Below are positions 36,213-44,929 of a stretch of 64,000 nucleotides of DNA, piece by piece; position 1 is the stretch's first letter; every line of letters begins with the position of its first letter. A program made the position numbers and the translations under genes. Source of the DNA: Muribaculaceae bacterium Isolate-036 (Harlan) (GTDB lineage: Bacteria; Bacteroidota; Bacteroidia; Bacteroidales; Muribaculaceae). The notes beneath the pieces were generated by a model. The model saw only the letters and a program-made list of their open reading frames with translations. It did no database searches and was not told where the DNA came from. The stretch spans positions 434,001 to 498,000 of the forward strand of contig RIAY01000001.1 of assembly GCA_003833075.1 (NCBI GenBank). The letters run 5' to 3'.

Positions 36213-36528
36213 AAAACAAAAGCAAGAGAGCTTCGGACTGCTGAATTTGATACACACCTCAGATGACAGCGAGGTAACGAAGATTCAGAAGCCGGTGAAG
36301 TTATACCACATCAAAGCTAATTGGGAAACTCATCAAATTTTATAGAAATACCGAGACACTCTTGTCTGTCGATGGCGGGCCCCACGCCGCAAGGCGTTGA
36401 TTTCGATCGCAGGCGGATTACAAAGATTGGCAAGACCTCAAAACCTGTCGTTCGGAGTTTCGTCACATTCCTTTGATGTGGACCTTAAAAGAGCCGATGA
36501 GCGGAACGCTCACCGGCTCTTTGTTTTT
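36213..36528 (+). ncRNA. Structured non-coding RNA candidate (about 315 nt)
   Basis: A promoter, no credible coding frame, and a strong terminator define an independent transcript. The sequence has several complementary blocks. CTTCG/CGAAG and CACCTC/GAGGT form a 5' domain. CCACATCAAAG at 36306-36316 is perfectly complementary to CTTTGATGTGG at 36471-36481, with GAAACTC/GAGTTTC (36325-36331 and 36455-36461) nested inside. Local hairpins include AGACA-CTCT-TGTCT and ACGCC-GCAA-GGCGT with a GNRA loop. tmRNA, RNase P and SRP signatures were looked for and not seen. A 6S-like RNA (the Bacteroidales-1 class) is possible, or a leader that controls the downstream nitroreductase. Confidence 0.6.
36488..36528 (+). 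terminator. Terminator of ncRNA candidate
   Basis: A 16-bp stem with one mismatch (AAAGAGCCGATGAGCG against CGCTCACCGGCTCTTT), a 3-nt loop and GTTTTT tail. A second small hairpin CCGGC/GCCGG follows just before the nitroreductase start. Confidence 0.88.
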
Positions 36529-36591
36529 CCGGCGGTTTTATGAACAGCCGGTGTTTATGGACAATATGACAAGCAAACATATACATAAGTT

Positions 36592-37344
36592 ATGAAAGAC
36601 GTAAAGGAAACGCTTTTGGAGCGCACGAGTGTGCGCAGATACGAGAGAGAGGCGATCGCAGAGGAGACAATGGAGTTTATCTTCGATGCGATCCGCAATA
36701 CTCCCACATCCTACAACGGTCAGCAATTCTCGGTTATCGACATTTCCGACCAGACGCTGAAAGAGGAGTTATATGCTATAACCGGTCAGAAACAGCTCAA
36801 GACATGCAACCGGCTGCTGATATTCTGTTCGGATTATAACAAAATTACGCTTCTTGCCGGGAAGAAGGGGCTGGATATGCCGAAATTCACCGATACGATG
36901 GATGGTGTGACGATAGGTATAATTGATGCGTCGCTTGCCATGATGAGCGCGGTTGTCGCCGCTCAGTCTGCAGGTCTCGGTTCTAACTGCATCGGTTATC
37001 TTCGTACTGCCGACCCTGCTAAGATCGCCGAGCTCCTCAAACTTCCGAAGGGAGTGTTTGTGGTCTGCGGTCTTGCAATCGGTGTGCCCCGCGAGCAGCC
37101 CGATCTGAAGCCGAAGCAGCCGAAGCAGCTGATGATCCACAAGAACCATTACCGTCAGGACAACGACAGGATGGTTGACGAGATGGAGGCTTATGACGAA
37201 GTGGTGAAACATTACAACCGTACCCGCGCCGGCGGCACTACCGACAATGACTGGGTCGCCCACATCATCAATTATTATGACCATGCGATGGAATACCGCA
37301 TTCTTGACTATCTGAAGGATCAGGGCTACGATGTGAAAAAATAA
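36592..37344 (+). CDS. NfsA/FRP-type nitroreductase
   Basis: A 250-residue FMN oxidoreductase that reduces nitro compounds or quinones with NAD(P)H. It has the family opening ERTSVRRYEREAIAEETMEFIFDAIRNTPTSYNGQQ. Further blocks are GVTIGIIDASLAMMSAVVAAQSAGLGSNCIGYLR and VVCGLAIGVP. The C-terminal extension (KPKQPKQLMIHKNHYR and onward) is typical of the larger NfsA group. It starts about 60 bp after the ncRNA terminator and could be controlled by it. Confidence 0.88.
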   Translation: MKDVKETLLERTSVRRYEREAIAEETMEFIFDAIRNTPTSYNGQQFSVIDISDQTLKEELYAITGQKQLKTCNRLLIFCSDYNKITLLAGKKGLDMPKFTDTMDGVTIGIIDASLAMMSAVVAAQSAGLGSNCIGYLRTADPAKIAELLKLPKGVFVVCGLAIGVPREQPDLKPKQPKQLMIHKNHYRQDNDRMVDEMEAYDEVVKHYNRTRAGGTTDNDWVAHIINYYDHAMEYRILDYLKDQGYDVKK

Positions 37345-37467
37345 TGTGTCACCCCTGTTTTAATTCTTAAAAAACCTTAACGGTTAAACCAAATGCGCTG
37401 AAGATTGTCTTAATTATAGGTAATTGTCGCAGACGTTGCCGAAAATAATAAAACAATGCTTAGCGAC

Positions 37468-37503
37468 AAAAACGGAGCAGGCCTGCGGGCTTACTCCGTT
37501 TTT
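37468..37503. terminator. Bidirectional terminator nitroreductase / prfC
   Basis: Arms AAAAACGGAG and CTCCGTTTTT with an inner GGCC/GGGC stretch. It lies between two convergent genes, immediately after the prfC stop. Confidence 0.85.
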
Positions 37504-37507
37504 CATT

Positions 37508-39091
37508 TTAGAATTCAGAACTGAAGTGGAAGCGGATCTTGGGGAAATCCGACTGCGCCATCTGCAGCACATAGTTGCTGTCGGCAAGGAATACGTCACG
37601 ACCGTCCTTGTCGGTAGCCATGAACTGATGCTTTCTTTTCTTGAAGGCTTCGAGAGCCTGCGGATCATCGCTCTCTACCCAGCATGCCTTGTAGAGGCTT
37701 ATGGGCTCCCAGCGGCATTGCGCGCCATATTCGTGAAGAAGACGGTACTGGATCACTTCGAACTGAAGCTGACCTACTGTGCCTATGATTTTTCTTCCGT
37801 TGAACTGATTGGTGAACATCTGTGCCACACCTTCATCCATCAGCTGGTTTATACCTTTGTCGAGCTGCTTGGATTTCATCGGGTCGGCATTCTCGATATA
37901 TTTGAACATCTCCGGTGAGAAACTCGGCAATCCCTTGAAATGTAGGACTTCACCGGAAGTCAGAGTGTCTCCGATCTTGAAATTGCCGGTGTCGGGTATG
38001 CCGACTATGTCGCCAGGATATGCCTCGTCAACGATATTTTTCTTCTGAGCCATGAAAGCAGTGGGAGCGGCGAACCGCATCATCTTTTCGGAGCGCACAT
38101 GGCGGTAATTGACATTGCGTTCGAATTTTCCCGAGCATATTTTCACAAACGCGATACACGACCTGTGGTTTGGATCCATGTTGGCGTGAATCTTGAAAAC
38201 GAAACCTGAGAATCCCTCTTCCTGCGGTCTTATCTCCCTTTCCTGTGCCATGATAGGTCTCGGAGCCGGTGCGATTTTTACGAAACAGTCAAGAAGTTCC
38301 TTGACGCCGAATGTGTTGAGCGCGGATCCGAAGAATACCGGCGCGACATCTCCACGAAGATATTCCTCGGGATCGAAGTCGGGATACACACCCTCTATAA
38401 GTTCAAGATCTTCGCGGAGTTTGTCGGCATCCTGCTGTCCGACAAGTCTGTCTACTTCCGGAGAGTTGACATTGTCGATCTCGATGCGCTCGCTGATGGT
38501 CTGTTTCGAAGGGGTGAAGAGGTCGAGTCCATGTTCATAGAGATTGTAGACACCTTTGAATTTGGCACCTATGTTGATCGGCCACGAGAGTGGTCGCACG
38601 GAAATCTGCAGCTCCTTCTCCAGCTCATCAAGAATATCGAAGGGGTCACGTCCCTCGCGGTCAAGCTTGTTTACGAAAATGATGACAGGGGTTTTTCTCA
38701 TGCGGCATACCTCCATCAGTCTTCGTGTCTGGGTCTCCACGCCCTTTGCCACATCGACCACAATTATGACCGAGTCTACGGCGGTCAGAGTGCGGAAAGT
38801 ATCTTCCGCGAAGTCCTGGTGACCCGGAGTGTCGAGGATGTTTATCTTGTAGTCGCCATAATTGAAGCCCATGACCGAGGTCGCAACCGAGATGCCTCTC
38901 TGCTTCTCGATTTCCATCCAGTCGGAGGTGGCTGTTTTCTTTATTTTATTGCTTTTAACCGCTCCCGCCACATGTATGGCGCCTCCGAAAAGCAGTAGTT
39001 TCTCGGTGAGAGTGGTCTTACCCGCATCCGGGTGTGAGATGATTGCGAATGTCCGCCTTCTCTCTATTTCCTTGTTCAGTTCTTCGCTCAT
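37508..39091 (-). CDS. prfC: Peptide chain release factor 3
   Basis: A 527-residue GTPase that recycles RF1/RF2 after termination. The G1 motif [16 protein letters not shown]2 [13 protein letters not shown]3 DTPGHQDF and G4 NKLDREG are present, followed by the elongation-factor domain II and RF3 C-terminal domain (about 375-500, with [16 protein letters not shown]). Length is normal. It is downstream of rfbD on the same strand, a gene order seen in Bacteroidales. Confidence 0.97.
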   Translation of the reverse strand: MSEELNKEIERRRTFAIISHPDAGKTTLTEKLLLFGGAIHVAGAVKSNKIKKTATSDWMEIEKQRGISVATSVMGFNYGDYKINILDTPGHQDFAEDTFRTLTAVDSVIIVVDVAKGVETQTRRLMEVCRMRKTPVIIFVNKLDREGRDPFDILDELEKELQISVRPLSWPINIGAKFKGVYNLYEHGLDLFTPSKQTISERIEIDNVNSPEVDRLVGQQDADKLREDLELIEGVYPDFDPEEYLRGDVAPVFFGSALNTFGVKELLDCFVKIAPAPRPIMAQEREIRPQEEGFSGFVFKIHANMDPNHRSCIAFVKICSGKFERNVNYRHVRSEKMMRFAAPTAFMAQKKNIVDEAYPGDIVGIPDTGNFKIGDTLTSGEVLHFKGLPSFSPEMFKYIENADPMKSKQLDKGINQLMDEGVAQMFTNQFNGRKIIGTVGQLQFEVIQYRLLHEYGAQCRWEPISLYKACWVESDDPQALEAFKKRKHQFMATDKDGRDVFLADSNYVLQMAQSDFPKIRFHFSSEF

Positions 39092-39122
39092 GAAAGTCAG
39101 GTTTTCGGATTTAAGCAGTTTC

Positions 39123-39977
39123 TTAGACTCCCATCTGCTCCAGACATCGTTTCAGCGAGTCGCGCCAGTATGGAATCTCCAGTCCGTAATTGCGCTTGAT
39201 CTTGTTTTTGCTCAATACGGAGTAGAGGGGGCGTTTTGCAGGTGTCGGATATTGGGAGGTGCGTATGGCGTTTACTTTTGTCTTTTTTCCGGTTATGTCG
39301 AAAATCGCTTTGGTGAAGTCGTACCAAGAGGCGACTCCTTCGTCTGTGAAATGGTATATTCCCGGCTGCCAGTTCTCATGTTTGATAATAAGATGAATTG
39401 CATGGGCGAGGTCTCCGGCGTAGGTCGGGGATCCGATCTGGTCGGAGACAACGTTTATCTCCTCTCTTTCATCTGCCAGACGGAGCATGGTCTTGACGTA
39501 GTTGCTTCCGAATTCCGAATATAGCCAAGCCGTTCTTATTATCATGGCGTTGCTGCAGAATGATGTCAGCAATCCTTCCCCTTCAAGTTTGGTTCTGCCG
39601 TAGATGCTTTGCGGATACGGCTCGTCGTTTTCTTCATAAGGGCGGAATGTCTCTCCCGAGAAAACATAGTCTGTAGAGACATGAATCACCTTCATGCCGT
39701 GTTTTGCAGCAGCCTGACCGAGATTTCCGACCGCACCGGTATTGATTGCGGCAGCTTTCAGGTCGTCGGATTCCGCACGGTCAACTGCTGTATAAGCCGC
39801 GCAGTTTATGACCATATCCACCGGATTGTCTTCAAAAAAACGGTTCAATGTGCCGTAATCCGTTATGTCAAGAGTGTTGGCGTCTGTGTATATAGCTTCG
39901 ATGGAGCTGTCAGCCTCAAGTTCGCGTCTGAGCGAATTGCCGAGCTGTCCGTTTGCTCCTGTAACCATTATTCTCAT
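39123..39977 (-). CDS. rfbD: dTDP-4-dehydrorhamnose reductase
   Basis: Reduces dTDP-4-keto-rhamnose to dTDP-rhamnose, a donor for surface polysaccharides. The 284-residue protein has [43 protein letters not shown], the YGRTKLEGE catalytic Tyr-Lys region and ETTRVNAI-like NADPH contacts. The stop is 1 bp from the adjoining DUF4924 gene's end region; the two genes and prfC share a strand and short gaps, indicating one transcript. No rfbA, B or C is in the window. Confidence 0.95.
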   Translation of the reverse strand: MRIMVTGANGQLGNSLRRELEADSSIEAIYTDANTLDITDYGTLNRFFEDNPVDMVINCAAYTAVDRAESDDLKAAAINTGAVGNLGQAAAKHGMKVIHVSTDYVFSGETFRPYEENDEPYPQSIYGRTKLEGEGLLTSFCSNAMIIRTAWLYSEFGSNYVKTMLRLADEREEINVVSDQIGSPTYAGDLAHAIHLIIKHENWQPGIYHFTDEGVASWYDFTKAIFDITGKKTKVNAIRTSQYPTPAKRPLYSVLSKNKIKRNYGLEIPYWRDSLKRCLEQMGV

Positions 39978-39978
39978 T

Positions 39979-40533
39979 TTATTCCTCTTCTAAATCAAGT
40001 TCGTTATTATAATCTTTTTTGTAATAGCCGGCGAGCATGCCGAGAAAGCGGGATATCTGTTTTGCCGCAAGCGTGGTCTCTTCAGAAATCTCCTTCCCCT
40101 GCAGACGCAGCATCAGTATCCCGTAAAGAGCGTCGAAACAGGATTCCAGCTCGTTTTTTCTGTTTTCTCCTGCCTTTGCCCTGATCTCCACAATAAAGGG
40201 TAGAGTATTGTAATACTCGGCGGCGTAAGGTGCGAATTTCGGATTTTTCAGGAGCCTGCCGTGAAGTTCCTGAAGTTCACCGAGCACATTCCTGTTGAGC
40301 TGGAGATGACCGGCTTCCGTCACGTCTTCGCGCCGCATCATGTCGATCAGCGACTCATACCATCCGCGCATCTCGGAACGTTCGGCGTCAGACAGCGAAG
40401 TGTACCTGTCGATAATTCCCGTCTGAATACTGTCGATGTCGAGGCGGTATGCCCGGATGAGATCCTCAATCTGCCACATATACAGCAGATATTCAGCTAT
40501 GTTTTCTCTCTTCTTTATTGAAGCGGTTGTCAT
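39979..40533 (-). CDS. DUF4924 family protein
   Basis: A 184-residue cytoplasmic protein. The start MTTASIKKRENIAEYLLYMWQIEDLIRA, in place of a longer upstream frame, matches the way the family begins. It is mostly helical, with a conserved-looking YNTLPFIVEIRAKAG and a final acidic tail LDLEEE. No catalytic motif is visible and no function is known. It precedes rfbD by 1 bp, so it is probably translated with it; a role in envelope biogenesis is only a guess. Confidence 0.8.
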   Translation of the reverse strand: MTTASIKKRENIAEYLLYMWQIEDLIRAYRLDIDSIQTGIIDRYTSLSDAERSEMRGWYESLIDMMRREDVTEAGHLQLNRNVLGELQELHGRLLKNPKFAPYAAEYYNTLPFIVEIRAKAGENRKNELESCFDALYGILMLRLQGKEISEETTLAAKQISRFLGMLAGYYKKDYNNELDLEEE

Positions 40534-40608
40534 ATTTTGTAAATTATTCCACAAAATTACGAAAAAAAGGGGGATTGAGCAATTTCCCACTCGAATGTAA
40601 AACAAAAT

Positions 40609-40632
40609 CCCCGGCATATCTGGCTGTCGGGG
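40609..40632 (-). terminator. Terminator of first ECF sigma gene
   Basis: A short CCCCG/CGGGG stem with a 14-nt loop, followed on the minus strand by ATTTTGTTTTA. It sits 67 bp beyond the sigma factor stop. Confidence 0.5.
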
Positions 40633-40698
40633 AAGATTGTTTATTCGGTTTTTCTGTTTCTGACCAGCATATTCTGTTGGCGGTCAGACAGAAGGTGG

Positions 40699-41205
40699 TT
40701 ATCTGTAGTCTTTAAGCATCCCCTGAAGCCTTTTTCTTGCGAAGAATATGCGGCTTTTAACCGTTCCGAGCGGGAGATTCATTTTTTTGGCAATCTCACT
40801 GTATTTATATCCTGCGAGATACATGGTGAAAGGCACTTTGTATTCTTTGGCGAAAGAATTTATTGCCACGGAAATCTCCTTGGCGGCGAACGAACCTTCC
40901 GGAGTGGTGAGTCCTGATTCCTGAGAGAGATTTAGGTGGTACAGGTCTTCGGTTGTATCCACCACTGTCGCGCTTCTTACCTGACGGCGGTAATTGTTGA
41001 TGAAGATGTTGCGCATGATCGTGAACACCCAACCCTTGAAGTTGACATTGTCGACATATTTTGCTTCGTTGTCAAGGACTTTCAGAGTAGTATCCTGTAC
41101 GAGATCCTGAGCGGCATCCCTGTCGGAGGTGAGCTGACAGGCGAAATTGTAGAGGTTGCCCTGAAGCCCCAGCAATCTTTGTTTGAACGATAATTTGTCA
41201 GCCAT
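40699..41205 (-). CDS. ECF-type RNA polymerase sigma factor (copy A)
   Basis: A 168-residue sigma-70 family protein without region 1 or 3, so of the extracytoplasmic type. Region 2 has the core-binding and -10 recognition block DLVQDTTLKVLDNEAKYVDNVNFKGWVFTIMRNIFINNYRR. Region 4 shows GYKYSEIAKKMNLPLGTVKSRIFFARKRL, a helix-turn-helix for -35 recognition. No anti-sigma factor is adjacent on either side. A second gene of the same length and nearly the same blocks lies at 46304, across the envelope operon. Confidence 0.92.
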   Translation of the reverse strand: MADKLSFKQRLLGLQGNLYNFACQLTSDRDAAQDLVQDTTLKVLDNEAKYVDNVNFKGWVFTIMRNIFINNYRRQVRSATVVDTTEDLYHLNLSQESGLTTPEGSFAAKEISVAINSFAKEYKVPFTMYLAGYKYSEIAKKMNLPLGTVKSRIFFARKRLQGMLKDYR

Positions 41206-41436
41206 AATGGTATAGTTTATAGGTGATCAGCAATTGAATTTTCGAACTCTATTCTAAAATCAATAACCTTTATGAATATATAACAAGATTATCGGAAATA
41301 TAGACATCGGGATTCGGATGTTTTTTGAAATTTTTTTCAAAAACAGGTACTTTCCTTAATAGCTGTTAAAAAATCGAGGTGTTTTAGCCGATAATTCTAT
41401 TATTATGATTAATTTTGCAAGAATTGAGGAACCAAT
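41206..41436. promoter_or_regulatory. Divergent region sigma factor / FtsB-like operon
   Basis: A 231-bp AT-rich spacer. On the plus strand TAATTTTG at 41410-41417 is a good -7 box for the FtsB-like operon (leader about 20 nt); a TTTTAG at the -33 position is a weak match. No consensus box was recognised for the sigma gene on the minus strand. Confidence 0.5.
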
Positions 41437-41742
41437 ATGAGCAAGAGAATAAAGAAACTGAATTTCTGGGTGCGCCGCAAGTCTCATTTTACGCTGATAG
41501 CAGTGGGGTCGGTTGTGGTGCTTCTTCTCTTTTTCAATGAGGACACCTCTGTGAAACTCAATATGAAATATCAGGAAGAGATCAAGTCGCTGAAACGTCA
41601 GATACGTGAATGCGAGGATTCCGCCGAATGGTACAGGACACGCCGCGAGGCTTTGTATATCAGCGCGGAGGATCTTGAGCATGTGGTGCGCGAGCAATAT
41701 CACATGCAGCGCCCTTCCGAAGATGTCTATCTTATCAAGTGA
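41437..41742 (+). CDS. Septum formation initiator family protein (FtsB/DivIC-like)
   Basis: A 101-residue single-pass membrane protein. A basic N-terminus precedes a membrane helix (FTLIAVGSVVVLLLFF), then a periplasmic coiled coil (MKYQEEIKSLKRQIRECEDSAEWYRTRREALY) and the conserved YHMQRPSEDVYLIK tail. This is the layout of FtsB/DivIC, which bridges the divisome with FtsL and FtsQ. It starts a six-gene operon, overlapping the next gene by 4 bp. Confidence 0.85.
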   Translation: MSKRIKKLNFWVRRKSHFTLIAVGSVVVLLLFFNEDTSVKLNMKYQEEIKSLKRQIRECEDSAEWYRTRREALYISAEDLEHVVREQYHMQRPSEDVYLIK

Positions 41743-42197
41743 TGAAGAAAGTCAGAACAACGGCACCGTTCGCAAACGGAAATAAAGAGCGGCTCAGGCG
41801 CCGGATTGAAGCTATATCAACTGTCGGGCTGCTGCTGATAGCCGCCGGTCTTATGGCTCCGTTTGCCGCTGTCGAGGATGCGCTGATTGCGGGAATCTGC
41901 AAATGGGTGTTTGCCGCCGGGGCGGTAATCTATACCGTAGCAAGAATGGTAAACGTCAATGACCCCGGCGATTCTCTGAAGTTGCGCCGGCTGCGCCGCA
42001 TGGAGATGTGGGCAGGTTTCTGCTTTGTGGTGGCGTCAGGATTCTGGTTTTATAACGCCCACCGCCTTGCGGGTATCGTGTTTTCGCTTCCGGTGATGAA
42101 CAATACGATTGTTTTCACTCTCGCAGGAGCCATGATTCAGGTTATCTCGTCATGGATGATCTCTGCCCGGGCGAAGAAAGAGAAAGGTCTTGACTGA
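41739..42197 (+). CDS. Four-helix integral membrane protein, unknown function
   Basis: A 152-residue protein with four predicted membrane helices: about 28-44 (VGLLLIAAGLMAPFAA), 53-70, 92-108 and 120-140. A basic loop RMVNVNDPGDSLKLRRLRRME lies in the middle. No catalytic motif or known domain was recognised. It overlaps both the FtsB-like gene (4 bp) and the start of the following frame, so it is clearly cotranscribed with a cell-division and cofactor gene set. Confidence 0.75.
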   Translation: MMKKVRTTAPFANGNKERLRRRIEAISTVGLLLIAAGLMAPFAAVEDALIAGICKWVFAAGAVIYTVARMVNVNDPGDSLKLRRLRRMEMWAGFCFVVASGFWFYNAHRLAGIVFSLPVMNNTIVFTLAGAMIQVISSWMISARAKKEKGLD

Positions 42198-42213
42198 TGC
42201 AGCGGATAAGTGT

Positions 42214-43023
42214 ATGAGAGTCCTGACAATCGACATAGGAAACACTGCCGTCAAAGGGAGTGTCTTTGAGAAAGGAATCCTGATTGAGAGTATTCTTGTC
42301 GAAGATCTTGATGCGCGTCCGTTCTTCCCGTTTATAGACCGTTACAGACCGGGAGGGGCGATATGCTGCAGTGTGGGGCGTGACCCCGGGGCATTCCTTG
42401 ATGAAATCGGAGAGTGTGTCGGAAAACCGGTGATGAGACTTTCTCATGAGACTCCGCTGCCTATCGGTGTGGAATATGCCACTCCCTCCACTCTCGGTCT
42501 TGACCGCATTGCCGCGGCGGCAGGCGCGTCGCTTGTCGCCGAGGAGGTGCTTGTGGTGGATGCCGGAACCGCGGTGACTCTTGATATAGTGGTCCGCAAT
42601 CGTTTCCTCGGAGGGAATATCTCTCCCGGAATGCGGCTGAGGTTCCGTTCGCTCAACCGGTTCACATCGCGTCTTCCCCTTGTATCGGCAACGGGTGATA
42701 TCCCCACGTTCGGCTATGACACAGAGACTGCGATAAGAGCCGGGGTTGTGAATGGAATTGTTTCGGAGATTGTCTCCGCTTATAAGGAGGCAAGAAAGCG
42801 CTACCCGAGAATCAGGCTCCTTCTAACGGGTGGAGACGCTGATTTCCTGGCTCCGTACATATGTCGTTACGGGGTTAAGCCCGTGACCGCATATTCACTC
42901 GTGGGCAAAGGTCTCGAACGGATTTATCTTCATGCGGAAAAGACAGACAGCCTCCGTTCGGCAGCCGATATTAATTCAGATAACAATAACGCTAAATATA
43001 AATCTCTCCAGTCAGATATATGA
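42214..43023 (+). CDS. coaX: Type III pantothenate kinase
   Basis: Phosphorylates pantothenate in the first step of coenzyme A synthesis; type III enzymes are not feedback-inhibited and need a monovalent cation. The 269-residue protein begins RVLTIDIGNTAVKGSVF (phosphate-binding motif with Asp). It then has the GLDRIAAAAGASLV substrate block, VVDAGTAVTLDIV and FLGGNISPG. The ATG at 42214 is chosen over one at 42190 because the family starts there. Its stop overlaps the next start by 4 bp (ATGA). Confidence 0.94.
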   Translation: MRVLTIDIGNTAVKGSVFEKGILIESILVEDLDARPFFPFIDRYRPGGAICCSVGRDPGAFLDEIGECVGKPVMRLSHETPLPIGVEYATPSTLGLDRIAAAAGASLVAEEVLVVDAGTAVTLDIVVRNRFLGGNISPGMRLRFRSLNRFTSRLPLVSATGDIPTFGYDTETAIRAGVVNGIVSEIVSAYKEARKRYPRIRLLLTGGDADFLAPYICRYGVKPVTAYSLVGKGLERIYLHAEKTDSLRSAADINSDNNNAKYKSLQSDI

Positions 43024-44306
43024 GTAAAATAAAGATTCTTTTGGCGTCAGCCTTTGTGGCTGCCGCGACAGCTACGGCTTCGGCGCAGACTTCGTCTCCC
43101 TATTCAATGTATGGTTACGGAATAATCGGTGACCGCGCCACTTCCCTGCAGAAACAGATGGGTGGTGTGGGTTACGCCATGAACTCCGGCCGTCAGATCA
43201 ATGTGATGAATCCGGCATCTTATGCCGCCATCGACTCGCTGACATTCCTTTTCGACCTCGGAGCGGATGTGTCTATGTTGTGGAGTCAGGAGGGGAGCGC
43301 ACGTCAGTATTCTACCGGAGGTGGCGTGGATTATGTCACAATGCAGTTCCCTATTTCGAAATTTATGGGTGGTTCCATAGGTCTTCTGCCTTATAGCTCT
43401 GTAGGTTATGCGTTCGGTAACGAGATCAAGCACGGTGCGATGGAGAATCAGGGTTCAGGCGGCATAAACCAGCTTTATCTCGGACTCAGCGGAAAAGTCG
43501 GGGGATTCTCTCTCGGTTTCAATGTGAGCTATGATTTCGGAAATATCGTAAATGATGTATTTGCCCGACCGAACAGCGGCGGCGAAACGAAGTTCGAGCA
43601 CGTGATGGAAATCCGCGACTGGAATATCAACATAGGCGCGCAATATACGGCACGGTGGAACCGCTTCAACAAACTTGTGTTCGGTGCCACATACTCCCCA
43701 CGCAAGACCATGAGGGGAAAGACCTGGGTCACGTCAGTGGAAACCCAGCAGGAGAGTCTGCCCGATACTGTGGCTTATATGAAAATGAAAGATAAATATT
43801 TCAATCCCACGTCAATCGGAGCAGGTGTCAGCTATACTTATGAAAAGACCTATCGTGTGATGGTTGAGGCGGATGTCACTTGGCAGCAGTGGAGCAAGGC
43901 ACCTTATTCTGCCCTTTACAGCTATAAGGACAACAACGGGGTGACACATGTCAACGACAAGGAGATTGTAGCTGCCGGAATGGATTTCAACGACCGTATG
44001 AAAATTGCGGTAGGCGCTGAATTCGTGCCAAAGCTCCGTGGTAATTACGGTCAGCGTGTTGCATATCGTATCGGAGGTTATTTCGCAAACGATTACCTCA
44101 ATATCAATGGTAACAAGGTCAAGGAGATGGGTGTCACCTGCGGTGCCGGTTTCCCGACACCTGAGGGTAAGACGCAGATAAACTTCGGATTAGAATGGAA
44201 AAAACGGTATGCCACTCCTGCTAAGCTGATCGGAGAGAATTATTTCAATATAACATTGGGCGTCAACTTCAACGAGGTCTGGTTCTGGAAGCGTAAGATC
44301 CGATAA
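43020..44306 (+). CDS. Outer-membrane protein, porin/FadL-like
   Basis: A 428-residue exported protein, signal peptide to TASAQ. The mature start SSPYSMYGYGIIGDRATSLQKQMGGVGYAM and NPASYAAIDSLTFLFDLG match a Bacteroidetes outer-membrane family related to FadL/OmpP1-type barrels. Gly/aromatic-rich strands end in VNFNEVWFWKRKIR. It probably forms a barrel but its cargo is unknown. It is usually found between coaX and lptC in this order, suggesting a role in envelope or LPS maintenance. Confidence 0.75.
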   Translation: MSKIKILLASAFVAAATATASAQTSSPYSMYGYGIIGDRATSLQKQMGGVGYAMNSGRQINVMNPASYAAIDSLTFLFDLGADVSMLWSQEGSARQYSTGGGVDYVTMQFPISKFMGGSIGLLPYSSVGYAFGNEIKHGAMENQGSGGINQLYLGLSGKVGGFSLGFNVSYDFGNIVNDVFARPNSGGETKFEHVMEIRDWNINIGAQYTARWNRFNKLVFGATYSPRKTMRGKTWVTSVETQQESLPDTVAYMKMKDKYFNPTSIGAGVSYTYEKTYRVMVEADVTWQQWSKAPYSALYSYKDNNGVTHVNDKEIVAAGMDFNDRMKIAVGAEFVPKLRGNYGQRVAYRIGGYFANDYLNINGNKVKEMGVTCGAGFPTPEGKTQINFGLEWKKRYATPAKLIGENYFNITLGVNFNEVWFWKRKIR

Positions 44307-44337
44307 CGGAGCGGGGTGTAGACAAGTAAAATCAGAC

Positions 44338-44886
44338 ATGAGGATACTGACAGCCCTGATGGTGTTTATACTGCTGCTTGCGGCGTGTCGCGAGGAGCGG
44401 AAAGTGGATGTCGCCGCCGGACTCAACCCGGAGAAGATGGCGACTATGACCACTAAGAACATATCTACCCTGATCTCGGATTCCGGTGTCATTCAGTATA
44501 AGATAGTGGCTCCGCTCTGGCAGGTGTTCGATGAAGCCGACACCCCTTACTGGCATTTTCCAAAAGGGTTGTTCCTGCAGAAATACGACCCGTATTTTCA
44601 GGTGGTGGCAACTGTGGCGGCGGATTCGGCAAAGTTTTTCAAGAACGAGCGTCTATGGCGTCTCGAAGGGCATGTGGAGATGACCAAGGTTCCGAAAGAT
44701 CTGTTTCTTTCGGAACGCGTGTTCTGGGATCAGAGACACGGGCGTATCTACAGCGATACATTCATACACATAGAAAACGCTACGCATGTCCTCGAGGGCA
44801 CCGGATTTATCTCCAATGAGAACCTTACGGAATACCGCATACTGAATCCGGAGGGCATATTCCCGGTGAACAGGGATTCTTTGTGA
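44338..44886 (+). CDS. lptC: LPS export protein LptC
   Basis: A 182-residue lipoprotein, lipobox LLLAAC, with the beta-jellyroll periplasmic domain that bridges the LptBFG ABC transporter and LptA. Pattern blocks such as GVIQYKIVAPLWQVFDE, WRLEGHVEMTK and HVLEGTGFISNENLTEYRI fit LptC of Bacteroidetes. It lies in the coaX operon, upstream of a CNNM-type protein. The symbol rests on family resemblance; other Lpt genes are elsewhere. Confidence 0.8.
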   Translation: MRILTALMVFILLLAACREERKVDVAAGLNPEKMATMTTKNISTLISDSGVIQYKIVAPLWQVFDEADTPYWHFPKGLFLQKYDPYFQVVATVAADSAKFFKNERLWRLEGHVEMTKVPKDLFLSERVFWDQRHGRIYSDTFIHIENATHVLEGTGFISNENLTEYRILNPEGIFPVNRDSL

Positions 44887-44929
44887 CGCTGGGATAAGCG
44901 AAAATAAAAAACAAGATTATAAGTTACTT

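Noticed and set aside
36213..36528. tmRNA, RNase P RNA or SRP RNA
   Set aside because: No tRNA-like ends or tag-like frame, no RNase P P4 consensus block, and no SRP GGAA/AGCAG-type loop were seen.
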